From NCBI GenBank assembly GCA_021784975.1, contig JAJYGU010000421.1:1-8407 (forward strand): 8,407 bases of DNA, read 5' to 3'. How positions within the stretch are numbered: position 1 is the first letter of the stretch; every line of letters starts with the position of its first letter. The DNA comes from Planctomycetota bacterium (GTDB lineage Bacteria > Planctomycetota > Planctomycetia > Pirellulales > Thermoguttaceae). Shown here one piece after another: positions 1-6,339 of this stretch. A program made the position numbers and the translations under genes. The notes under the pieces were generated by a model. It worked only from the letters and a program-made list of their open reading frames with translations. It did no database searches and was not told the origin of the DNA.

Positions 1-1
1 T

Positions 2-967
2 GAGGCCGGCGGCATGGCCGCGAAGTTCGGCTCCGGCTTGGCCTACGTCTTTCCGCGCGGCATCGTCGCCAGGGCCATGGCGCCTACCGATCTGAAACGT
101 GCTTTGGCGTTGTTGGAGCCGGCCTCGCTGGGTGCCGTCGCGGACCGCTTTCTCGGCAATGTGGCGATGGCCATCTGTCTGGAGAGGCTCGATGCCGCGC
201 TGCAGATCGCTGCCAAGCTGAAATCCCCGTACGCCGCCGATCACACACGGTTGCGAATTGCCTATCGTCTGGCACCCACGCGCCCGACCGACGCCATCCG
301 CGTCGCCGAGGCCCTACCGGCCGGGCCGTATTTCGCTAGCTGGACGTCGCCGCGAGCGATGGCCTTGGGTTGGGTTGCGGCAGCGATCGCGCCGCACGAT
401 AAGCCGCTGGCCTGCTCAGTACTCGATCGGGCGATTGCCAGTCTCACCGTGTCCGACGGGTTGAAACTTCCCAACGGTGCCCCTGGCGGTTGGCCGGCCT
501 GCGCCGGGTTCCTAGCTGTCCAGGCGGAGCAGATCGGCTATCCCGACATGGAGAGCATCGTCTATCGCGCGCTCGCCTGCCGACCGATGAAGAACAAGGG
601 TTACGGCTCCAACATTGCCCTGCCGGTCCTTTGGTCGGAGACCTTCATGGCAGGATTACTTTCTCTGGTCGATCGCCAGGTCGCCACAGACCTTTTGGAA
701 TCCATCGATGTCCAAGCTAGGATGGTCGGCTTGAGTCCCCACGCAGTTGCTCGCCCCGCCTGGCTGAAGGCCTGGTGCCTGGTCGATGCAAAGCGCGGGC
801 AGGCGCTCTTCGACGAGGCATTCGCCGCCGTCAAGAACAAGCCCGGCGCCGACAACGACTTCTACCAGCTTGTCGAGGCGGCTTCCCTGTTGGCTGCCCC
901 GCCGGAAGAGAAGCCGCAACACATTCTCAACACACCCGAGTTCCGCTGCCCTTACGAGGACGAATGA
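2..967 (+). CDS. Helical-repeat protein, C-terminal part (5'-truncated by the window edge)
   Basis: I cannot assign an enzymatic function. The frame is open from base 2, so the gene probably starts outside the window; the ATG at 14 lies in the middle of the aligned helical region. The protein is rich in Ala, Leu and Arg and looks like stacked helical pairs of TPR or HEAT type (for example DLKRALALLEPASLGAVADR and RLDAALQIAAKLK). It aligns over its whole length with the C-terminal third of the 1171-aa protein encoded next. Shared landmarks are [LI]AYR[LI]A.TRP.[DE]A[IV]R, GYPDMES[IV][VI]YR.LA.RP and WLKAW..VD. An 18-nt DNA stretch is identical (539-556 and 4142-4159). The most likely picture is a tandem duplicate whose missing N-terminal part carries beta-sandwich domains or a different module. 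No enzyme motif is visible. The ATG at 14 has a weak GAGG 8 nt upstream, so a short stand-alone gene cannot be fully excluded. Confidence 0.8.
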   Translation, partial: EAGGMAAKFGSGLAYVFPRGIVARAMAPTDLKRALALLEPASLGAVADRFLGNVAMAICLERLDAALQIAAKLKSPYAADHTRLRIAYRLAPTRPTDAIRVAEALPAGPYFASWTSPRAMALGWVAAAIAPHDKPLACSVLDRAIASLTVSDGLKLPNGAPGGWPACAGFLAVQAEQIGYPDMESIVYRALACRPMKNKGYGSNIALPVLWSETFMAGLLSLVDRQVATDLLESIDVQARMVGLSPHAVARPAWLKAWCLVDAKRGQALFDEAFAAVKNKPGADNDFYQLVEAASLLAAPPEEKPQHILNTPEFRCPYEDE

Positions 968-974
968 AAACGCT

Positions 975-1002
975 TTGGAATTTCTGCCTGAAGAGGTATG
1001 AT
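975..1002 (+). promoter_or_regulatory. Candidate sigma-70-type promoter upstream of the 1171-aa gene
   Basis: TTGGAA at 975-980 (4 of 6 matches to the -35 consensus) and TATGAT at 997-1002 (5 of 6 matches to the -10 consensus) are separated by 16 nt. Transcription would begin near 1009 and give a leader of about 40 nt before the ATG at 1049. The site lies in the 81-nt gap after the preceding gene. The upstream ATG at 998 falls inside the -10 box, which fits the choice of 1049 as start. This is a motif match only; promoters of this lineage are poorly characterised. Confidence 0.35.
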
Positions 1003-1035
1003 GGTGGCTGACCCGGCTACCGTACCAAGAGCAAC

Positions 1036-1042
1036 AAGGGAG
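1036..1042 (+). promoter_or_regulatory. Ribosome binding site that sets the start at 1049
   Basis: AAGGGAG lies 6 nt before the ATG at 1049. It favours 1049 over the longer in-frame start at 998, which has no comparable site, and over the out-of-frame ATG at 1045, which is only 2 nt away from it. Confidence 0.65.
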
Positions 1043-1048
1043 CCATGT

Positions 1049-4000
1049 ATGCGACTGGTCAAGCCCGCCTTCCGATGGTCATCGCCCCTGGTGATGATGG
1101 TGTGTTGTCTGCCTGCTTCGCTGGCCCTCGCCGCCCACAAGCCGGCGGAGCAGACGATGGGCCCGTTCACAGGTACGGTGGTCGATCCTGCCGGCAAGCC
1201 GGCGGCTGGGGCTATGGTCTGCCTGGTTGGCGGTGAGTTCCAGGATCTCCAGGCAACCGCCAAGACCACCACCGACGCCAAGGGACATTTTCGACTTCCA
1301 GCCGTCAAGTGGAAGGTCGGTTATCAATCCCTCGCGCCGACGCTCACCGCCTGCGACTCTCGCGGGCGAATCGGCTCCGTATACCACGATTTCAGCCACC
1401 CATCGCCGCCCTCGTCGTCCAAGACAATGGCGAGCGTGAGAATCACCTTGCACGCAGCGAAGGACTACCGCGGCCGGCTGGTTGATACCGCCGGTCGCCC
1501 AGTTGCGAGGGCGAGCATCCGCCCCACGCTTTGGGAGTACACGCGGCGGCAAGCACAGCGATTTCTCGGTCAAGAGGTGGTCTTTCTTTCCGCGGAGATG
1601 GCGAAGGAGCGTATTGCGGAAACGGGCGAGGATGGATCGTTCGTGATTCGCGGCTTGCCAGCCACGGGTCGGATCAGCATGGAGATCCGGCATGATCGAT
1701 TTGATAAGCTGTTCGCATCCATAACTCTGGAAAGGCCGGTGACGATCCGCCTCTCCCAACCGGGCGGCCTTCGCGGGACGCTCACCTGCCAGCAAGACCC
1801 CAAAGCCGTTGCGGCGCTCCCCGTACGGGTCTGCGTTTCTTCGGTCCCGTCGGGAGCGCTCAGCAACCCGTACACCAGCGACTGGCAGGTCCTCTTCAAC
1901 GACAAACTGGTCACGCAGCCCAACGGCACGTTCTCAGTCGAACGGCTGCCGCCGGGCAGGTGTACCTTGACTCCCCTGCTGGCCGACGCCTCGCCCTACT
2001 ACGTCGACGACCTTGTACCGGTAACGGTAAGGTCTGGCGAAACCACGATCGTTTCCCTGACACTCAAGCCGGCCGTCAAGCTCCAAGGCAAGGTGGTCGA
2101 CGCCAAGAGCGGCGCGGGCGTAGCCGGCGTTCACTTGATGCTTTATTATCAGGACCAGCGCGGCAATGGAGGTCGGCAAAACCCGGCCACGTCGGACGCC
2201 AACGGAGAGTTCACGTTCTATGCCCGGCCCGGCAGGGCCGCAATATCGGTTTGGCAGTTTCCCGACCAATATGTAAACCCCAGCTATGGCCGGCAACAGC
2301 GAACGATCGAAGTGAAGGAAGGCGCCAGGCTCGATCCAATTCGTCTGGAACGAGCGAGCGTGTTGCAAGGGATCGTGGTCGATAAGGCGAGCAGACCGGT
2401 TGCCGATGCCCAGATCCGCTACAACTCGCTGGACTCGGGCGCCATGCTTCCTTTCAATGAGAACCTCCGCAGCGATGCCGCCGGCAAGTTCACCATCAAG
2501 AATATGCCCGCGAAGGCGCGGCTGTCCGTCCGGGCGCGAACCAAGACCGCCGCCACCGAGCCGGTGAACGTCATCGTGGGCGAATCGCCCGGGCCGATCC
2601 GTCTGGTGGCCGATGAGAAGACCTCGTTTACCGTGCGCGGCACGGTGGTCGATGAGGCCGGCCAGCCGGTGCCCAAGGCGACCGTCACCCTGATGGTCCA
2701 CTTGTGGTTCGGCCGGTTCGGTACGAGCTTCGGCGGTGACACCGGCACCACCGACGCCGCCGGAAAGTTCCAGTTCGGCGGCCTCTGGGCAGGCGACAAG
2801 TATGACGTTGAGGTCACCGCAAAAGGCTTCGACAAGTCCGCCACGCCAATCGTCGAAGGCACGGTCGGCGGCGTCCACGATTTCGGCAAGATTACGCTGG
2901 TGGGAACCAACGGTGTGGTGGAAGGCAAGGTGGTCGACTCCTCGGGCAAGCCGCTGGCCGACGTCCGCGTGTTCAACTCCGGCGACGGGGCGGAGCCGAT
3001 GGAGACCCGCAGCAACGCCGCGGGCAAGTTCCGCCTGCAGGGGTTCCGCAGTGGCCCGGTTTATGTCTTTGCCGAGAAGGACGGCTGCCGCTTCGCCGGC
3101 CTACAGACCACGGCCGGGGTAACGAACGCCGTGGTGAAAGTGCTGCGAAACGACGAGCCGCCGCCGCGATGGGCCGCACCGCCGCCCGCGATGACCCGAG
3201 AGGAAGGGATGAAGTGGGCCCGGCAGTTGCTGAATCGGCTCGTGGCCTCAAAGGACAAGGACGTGAGGAAGGATGCCGGCCGGAAACTGGCCGAGTTGCT
3301 ACGCAAGCGAGAAGCCCGCGCTCCCAAAACGCCCAGAACCGTCAAGGCGAGCAGCCTCAAGCCCGGCGACCTCCAGAAGGTGGCCGAGACCGACATGGAC
3401 GAGGCATTGAGCCTGATTCCTAAAGATCACGACAAGGCGTACCGGGAGTTGAAGGGCCTAGCCGAACATTTCGCCTCCTCCGACCGCGAGAGAGCGATGC
3501 GGTTCGCCTCAGAGGCCATTCTCCATGCCCGTAGTCAAGACGATCCCGTTAGGACGCTTGATTTGGCAGAACTCGGCAGGTTCGTGGCCAGCCTGGGCAA
3601 CAAGGCGGTGGGCGAAAAACTGGTTCGCGAAGCCGCCGATCTGGGGACCAAATGGGCGTCGTCGTCGGAACGACGGGAGTGGTATGCGGTGGCGCTCGCA
3701 AGGACGATTGCAGCCGTAGATCTAGATTCGGCGTTGAAGCTTTCGAAAAAGGTCTCCCAACAACGCCGCAGCAGTTGCGTAGCCAACATCGCGGTAACTC
3801 TTGACGACTTGCCCAAGGCGGAATCGCTGTTGAAGAGCGTGGAGCCCTGGTATGCGGCACGCGGCCGGGCGCGGCTGGCCTACCGAATCGCCGCCACTCG
3901 ACCGGCTGAAGCCGTCCGGCTGGTGGAAGGTATCTCCGCCGAGAATGGGCAAGAGGACACCAAGGCTGCCGCCTTCGGCTGGCTGGCCACGGTGATCGTC

Positions 4001-4564
4001 GCCCGAGACCCCGCACTCGCCCATAAGCTTATCGACCGGGCCTTCGTGATCTACCTGCACCCGTCCGACCGCTCGCAGAATGTCTTTGCGCCCCGGGCGG
4101 CGCAGCGCGCCTTGCTGGCCTATCAAGCCGGCCTGGCCGGTTATCCCGACATGGAGAGCGTGATCTACCGGACGCTGGCCATGCGGCCCACGGGCAAGAA
4201 CGCTTGGAATCCCGCGGCGGCGCAGGAGGCATCGGTCATGGTGGCCATGTTTTTGGCACTGGTCGATCCCCCCGCGGCCAAGCAGATGTTGCAGTCGCTG
4301 GAGGCCAATAGCGAGGCAATCGGTTCCGGCTACAGCGGCGTAGGCCGCCGAGAGTGGTTGAAGGCTTGGGCGATCGTCGACCCGCCGCACACCGTGGACC
4401 TGGCCCAACGCGAGTTGGCCGTCGCGCAGGACCAAAACGCCAAACAGATGGTCGGTTGGGCGGTTATGGAGATTGTTGATCTGTGGACGTGCGATCCAAA
4501 GGATCGAGTTAAACGTTTGATTGGATACAATCCGAACATCTTTTCACCGGACCAGGAGTATTAG
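1049..4564 (+). CDS. Large exported protein: seven carboxypeptidase-regulatory-like domains plus helical-repeat C-terminal half
   Basis: Translation from 1049 gives 1171 aa. It begins with a clear signal peptide (basic MRLVKPAFR, then a hydrophobic stretch to about residue 28, likely cut after LALA), so the protein should be exported. Residues about 38-130, 140-230, 240-340, 344-435, 438-520, 528-617 and 623-700 each show the pattern G.V.D..G.P...A.[VI]......[TS]D..G.F....[LM]., typical of carboxypeptidase-regulatory-like or Cna-B-like beta-sandwich domains. Domain 3 is the most divergent. A Pro-rich linker (704-714) leads to a helical region (715-1171) with repeats such as DLDSALKLSKKV and RPAEAVRLVEGI, resembling a TPR/HEAT solenoid. 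That region is paralogous to the gene just upstream. No catalytic residues are recognisable, so a binding, scaffolding or envelope role is inferred only. The next frame follows closely and carries AGGAG overlapping this 3' end, which suggests coupled translation. The 998 start would add 17 residues ahead of the signal peptide and is disfavoured. Confidence 0.9.
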   Translation: MRLVKPAFRWSSPLVMMVCCLPASLALAAHKPAEQTMGPFTGTVVDPAGKPAAGAMVCLVGGEFQDLQATAKTTTDAKGHFRLPAVKWKVGYQSLAPTLTACDSRGRIGSVYHDFSHPSPPSSSKTMASVRITLHAAKDYRGRLVDTAGRPVARASIRPTLWEYTRRQAQRFLGQEVVFLSAEMAKERIAETGEDGSFVIRGLPATGRISMEIRHDRFDKLFASITLERPVTIRLSQPGGLRGTLTCQQDPKAVAALPVRVCVSSVPSGALSNPYTSDWQVLFNDKLVTQPNGTFSVERLPPGRCTLTPLLADASPYYVDDLVPVTVRSGETTIVSLTLKPAVKLQGKVVDAKSGAGVAGVHLMLYYQDQRGNGGRQNPATSDANGEFTFYARPGRAAISVWQFPDQYVNPSYGRQQRTIEVKEGARLDPIRLERASVLQGIVVDKASRPVADAQIRYNSLDSGAMLPFNENLRSDAAGKFTIKNMPAKARLSVRARTKTAATEPVNVIVGESPGPIRLVADEKTSFTVRGTVVDEAGQPVPKATVTLMVHLWFGRFGTSFGGDTGTTDAAGKFQFGGLWAGDKYDVEVTAKGFDKSATPIVEGTVGGVHDFGKITLVGTNGVVEGKVVDSSGKPLADVRVFNSGDGAEPMETRSNAAGKFRLQGFRSGPVYVFAEKDGCRFAGLQTTAGVTNAVVKVLRNDEPPPRWAAPPPAMTREEGMKWARQLLNRLVASKDKDVRKDAGRKLAELLRKREARAPKTPRTVKASSLKPGDLQKVAETDMDEALSLIPKDHDKAYRELKGLAEHFASSDRERAMRFASEAILHARSQDDPVRTLDLAELGRFVASLGNKAVGEKLVREAADLGTKWASSSERREWYAVALARTIAAVDLDSALKLSKKVSQQRRSSCVANIAVTLDDLPKAESLLKSVEPWYAARGRARLAYRIAATRPAEAVRLVEGISAENGQEDTKAAAFGWLATVIVARDPALAHKLIDRAFVIYLHPSDRSQNVFAPRAAQRALLAYQAGLAGYPDMESVIYRTLAMRPTGKNAWNPAAAQEASVMVAMFLALVDPPAAKQMLQSLEANSEAIGSGYSGVGRREWLKAWAIVDPPHTVDLAQRELAVAQDQNAKQMVGWAVMEIVDLWTCDPKDRVKRLIGYNPNIFSPDQEY
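4554..4558 (+). promoter_or_regulatory. Ribosome binding site for an ATG at 4567
   Basis: AGGAG lies inside the last codons of the preceding gene, 8 nt before the ATG at 4567. It is well placed to start translation there. That would put 65 extra residues ahead of the signal peptide of the next protein, so the site probably dates from before an inverted-repeat insertion at 4627-4749, or it drives a leader peptide. Confidence 0.5.
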
Positions 4565-4626
4565 CGATGAACGCCGAGTCTGTAGCATCAATACCGGGCT
4601 CGATTGCTCCCCGAGACACGGACGGG

Positions 4627-4749
4627 ATCGCGAAAACGCGAAAGGGCGAAAACACGAAACAGGCAAGGGCCGCAGGTCGCGGGCGGATTGCAGACGTCGC
4701 TCCTTATTGCGGCCGATTTCGCGTTTTCGTACTTCCGCGCTTTCGCGAT
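4627..4749 (+). repeat. Long imperfect inverted repeat (CGAAAA-type palindromic element)
   Basis: Arm 1 (4627-4659) starts ATCGCGAAAACGCGAAA and arm 2 (4717-4749) ends CGCGCTTTCGCGAT. Compared as reverse complements, the 33-nt arms match at 28 positions, around a 57-nt centre. Both arms are built from short CGAAA/CGAAAA units. The arm-to-arm length is 123 nt, a multiple of three, and the frame from 4567 stays open across it. No transposase is encoded, so it looks like a non-autonomous palindromic element. It separates the AGGAG/ATG at 4554-4569 from the signal-peptide start at 4762. Confidence 0.75.
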
Positions 4750-4761
4750 TGCCCGGTAACC

Positions 4762-6132
4762 ATGCTACAGGCTCTGATCTTCGCGATTTTCCTGGCCGCA
4801 CCGCTCTGCTCGGCCGACGCCGCCCCGGTGGCCTTCGAGTTCAAAGACGCCGTCAAGTATGAAGGCCGTTCCGTGCTGCAATATCGAGCCTTGGAGTTCC
4901 GCAGCCACCCGGTTTGCCCCTTGGGCGACGATCGAAAATTCCCGCTGGGGGCCCAGTATGGCGTCGTGCCGGTGGGACCGAACCAGAAAACCGCCTTGGC
5001 CATCGTCTGGATCCCGAAGGCCGCCGGCGGGGCCGATCTGTGGCTCGATGCCAACGGCGACGGACGCCTCAGCGACGACGAACGGCATGTGATGACCGGC
5101 CGCGAAATCGAAATCCCGGCGTCGATTACTGTGCAGCCCGGGCAGGGGACTGGCTCATTTTTCGGCCCATTTCCCCGTTCTCTTGGCACACGCGTACCGG
5201 CCGAAAAATGTGCCTGTCCCGTTGGATCGAGGGGGACAGTCCCCATTTTCGCGGCGAATACGGCCCTTGCCAAGGAACAAGTCGTCTCCGCCGCGAAAAT
5301 CGGGACAGTCCCCTGTGAACGGCTGCATCGTACGCTCCTCTTCCGCCGCTCCACTTTGGGCGACGGGCTGCGTTACGCCGTCCGCGGCTACATGCAAGGC
5401 CGCTTGACGCTTGGCGGCGTCTCGCGAGCCGTACTGTTAATCGACGGCAACGCCGACGGCTGTTTTGACAGCGTCGGTCAGGATCGGGTGTGGATCGACT
5501 TAAACGGCGACCGCCATTTCGACCCGCTTACCGAGCAATTCCCCTTGGGCAAGACGATCCCTTACCACGGCGAGGTGTATGTGGTCCGCTCCGACGCCAC
5601 CGCCTCGGCGGTGGTGGCCAGCCTCCGCAGCGCCGGCCAGGGGAAGCTGCGGCTGGTGCTGCCCCACACACTTCCCGCTTCGGCCAAGATCGCGGCGGAG
5701 CTGGTGAGCGACCTGGGCGAGCTGGTTTCGGTCGACAAGCTGAACGACTGCACGCCCGTCCCCTTCGGCGAGTACCGGCTCTCGTCGTTGACCCTGGAGA
5801 CGCCCGATTCGCACGGCCAGGTCTGGAACTACGCCTTTTACAGCAGCAAGACGAGGAACTATGCCGTGCCGAGCCGAAAAGAGACGACGGTCACGCTGCT
5901 GGCGAACCTGACCATGAACGTTTCGCTGGAACAGCCCGATGACAAAATTTCACCCGGCCAAACCCTTTCGATCCGGCCCGAATTGATCGCCGACCAGTCG
6001 CTGGAGCTTCGTTCCTGCACGCTCGGCAAGCCGGGCGACCTCTCGCCGATGCGAGCCGAAGGCAATGCGGAAATCCTGCTCTTGGGGCCAAACGGCAAGG
6101 TCGTGACCCGCGGCCTGACCGGCTTCTCGTGA
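4762..6132 (+). CDS. Exported protein with EF-hand-like calcium-binding loops, interrupted by palindromic elements
   Basis: The start at 4762 gives 456 aa and was chosen because MLQALIFAIFLAAPLCSA is a good signal peptide. The same frame is open back to an ATG at 4567 with a better ribosome binding site, but those 65 residues are mostly translated inverted repeat. A canonical EF-hand loop lies at residues 96-107 (D.N.D.R.S..E). Two looser loops lie at 228-239 (D.N.D...D) and 246-257 (D.N.D...D), joined by DRVWIDLNGD. Calcium binding outside the cytoplasm is therefore likely; the wider function is unknown. The C-terminal part is beta-rich (for example RKETTVTLLANLTMNVSLE). Residues 128-184 are translated from two adjacent palindromic elements and separate the first loop from the others. 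A TGA ends the frame at 6130-6132, but coding-like sequence continues in the same frame to 6264. The gene may be a truncated but expressed gene, a degrading pseudogene, or a readthrough case. Confidence 0.75.
   Translation: MLQALIFAIFLAAPLCSADAAPVAFEFKDAVKYEGRSVLQYRALEFRSHPVCPLGDDRKFPLGAQYGVVPVGPNQKTALAIVWIPKAAGGADLWLDANGDGRLSDDERHVMTGREIEIPASITVQPGQGTGSFFGPFPRSLGTRVPAEKCACPVGSRGTVPIFAANTALAKEQVVSAAKIGTVPCERLHRTLLFRRSTLGDGLRYAVRGYMQGRLTLGGVSRAVLLIDGNADGCFDSVGQDRVWIDLNGDRHFDPLTEQFPLGKTIPYHGEVYVVRSDATASAVVASLRSAGQGKLRLVLPHTLPASAKIAAELVSDLGELVSVDKLNDCTPVPFGEYRLSSLTLETPDSHGQVWNYAFYSSKTRNYAVPSRKETTVTLLANLTMNVSLEQPDDKISPGQTLSIRPELIADQSLELRSCTLGKPGDLSPMRAEGNAEILLLGPNGKVVTRGLTGFS
5145..5221 (+). repeat. 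Palindromic element with GGGGACTGGCTC arms
   Basis: Arm 1 (5145-5166, GGGGACTGGCTC then ATTTTTCGGC) and arm 2 (5200-5221, GCCGAAAAATGTGCC then TGTCCCG) match at 19 of 22 positions as reverse complements, around a 33-nt centre. The layout GGGGAC, a short variable stretch, ATTTTT, GGC is shared with the elements at 5232-5313 and 7131-7182, so all three appear to belong to one superfamily. The element lies in frame within the EF-hand-loop gene and adds no stop codon. Confidence 0.75.
5232..5313 (+). repeat. Palindromic element with GGGGACAGTCCCC arms
   Basis: Arm 1 (5232-5256) and arm 2 (5289-5313) are 25 nt each and match at 23 positions as reverse complements. Each outer end carries GGGACAGTCCC, followed inward by ATTTTCGCGGCG or its complement. 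The 32-nt centre contains a perfect small palindrome, CCTTG-C-CAAGG (5265-5275). In the host frame the arms read GTVPIFAA and SAAKIGTVP. It lies 10 nt after the related element at 5145-5221, and together they form a compound insertion of about 170 nt. The arms resemble REP-type sequences mobilised by REP-associated tyrosine transposases, but no such gene is in the window. Confidence 0.8.
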
Positions 6133-6264
6133 GGCGGCTTCTGCGCGCACTCGTGTCGAGTGCCTAGCGATGCCCGCGGAAAGTACACCATTCAGATCAC
6201 CTTCGACATGGGCCCGATTGCCGGCAAAGTGACCGGCACGAAGGAAATCGAGGTCAGCAGGTGA
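6133..6264 (+). pseudogene. In-frame continuation of the EF-hand-loop protein after the TGA at 6130
   Basis: Directly after the TGA the same frame stays open for 43 codons and ends at a TGA at 6262-6264. The translation contains CRVPSDARGKYTIQITFD followed by GPIAGKVTGTKEIEVSR, which looks like the last beta-strands of the domain begun before the stop (NAEILLLGPNGKVVTRGLTGFS). It has no start codon context of its own. The simplest reading is that this is the natural C-terminus, cut off by a point mutation that created TGA, for example from TGG, TGC, TGT or CGA. Readthrough, including selenocysteine insertion, is an alternative. Confidence 0.6.
6147..6163 (+). other. Perfect 17-nt stem-loop downstream of the in-frame TGA
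   Basis: GCACTCG-TGT-CGAGTGC forms a perfect 7-bp stem with a 3-nt loop. It begins 14 nt after the TGA at 6130-6132, and its loop begins 21 nt after it. No T run follows, so it is not a typical intrinsic terminator. Its size and spacing resemble the upper stem-loop of bacterial SECIS elements, but a chance hairpin inside coding sequence is equally possible. Confidence 0.5.
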
Positions 6265-6327
6265 CATTTCCGGAAAAAAACCGACGGATTCTTACGTAAA
6301 AACCCGGCCGGCTCGGCTCTTAGTATT

Positions 6328-6333
6328 TAGGAG
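6328..6333 (+). promoter_or_regulatory. Ribosome binding site of the ECF sigma factor gene
   Basis: TAGGAG lies 6 nt before a GTG at 6340 and decides that start. The nearby ATG at 6344 is out of frame with the sigma factor domains. Confidence 0.7.
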
Positions 6334-6339
6334 CAACGA

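Noticed and set aside
998..1048. Longer start for the large exported protein at the ATG at 998
   Set aside because: It would put 17 residues ahead of a clear signal peptide, lacks a good ribosome binding site and lies within a candidate -10 box.
1079..1795. Minus-strand open frame of 238 codons
   Set aside because: It is antisense to the signal peptide and first domains of the large exported protein, has no recognisable domain, and its composition is that of a shadow frame.
1934..2878. Long open frame of 314 codons on the minus strand
   Set aside because: It lies fully inside the 1171-aa gene, has low-complexity Gly/Arg/His-rich composition and no domain pattern. Such antisense frames are expected in high-GC coding DNA.
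3722..4435. Minus-strand open frame of 237 codons
   Set aside because: It is antisense to the helical region of the large protein. The plus-strand frame has a paralog in the window, which supports that strand as coding.
4627..4749. CRISPR array, suggested by repeated CGAAA units
   Set aside because: The units are too short and irregular, there are no spacers of even length, and the overall structure is one inverted repeat.
5145..5313. Complete insertion sequence
   Set aside because: The segment is only about 170 nt, encodes no transposase and consists of two short palindromes, so it is at most a non-autonomous element.
6147..6163. Intrinsic transcription terminator
   Set aside because: The stem is strong, but no T run follows it and the surrounding sequence still reads as protein-coding.
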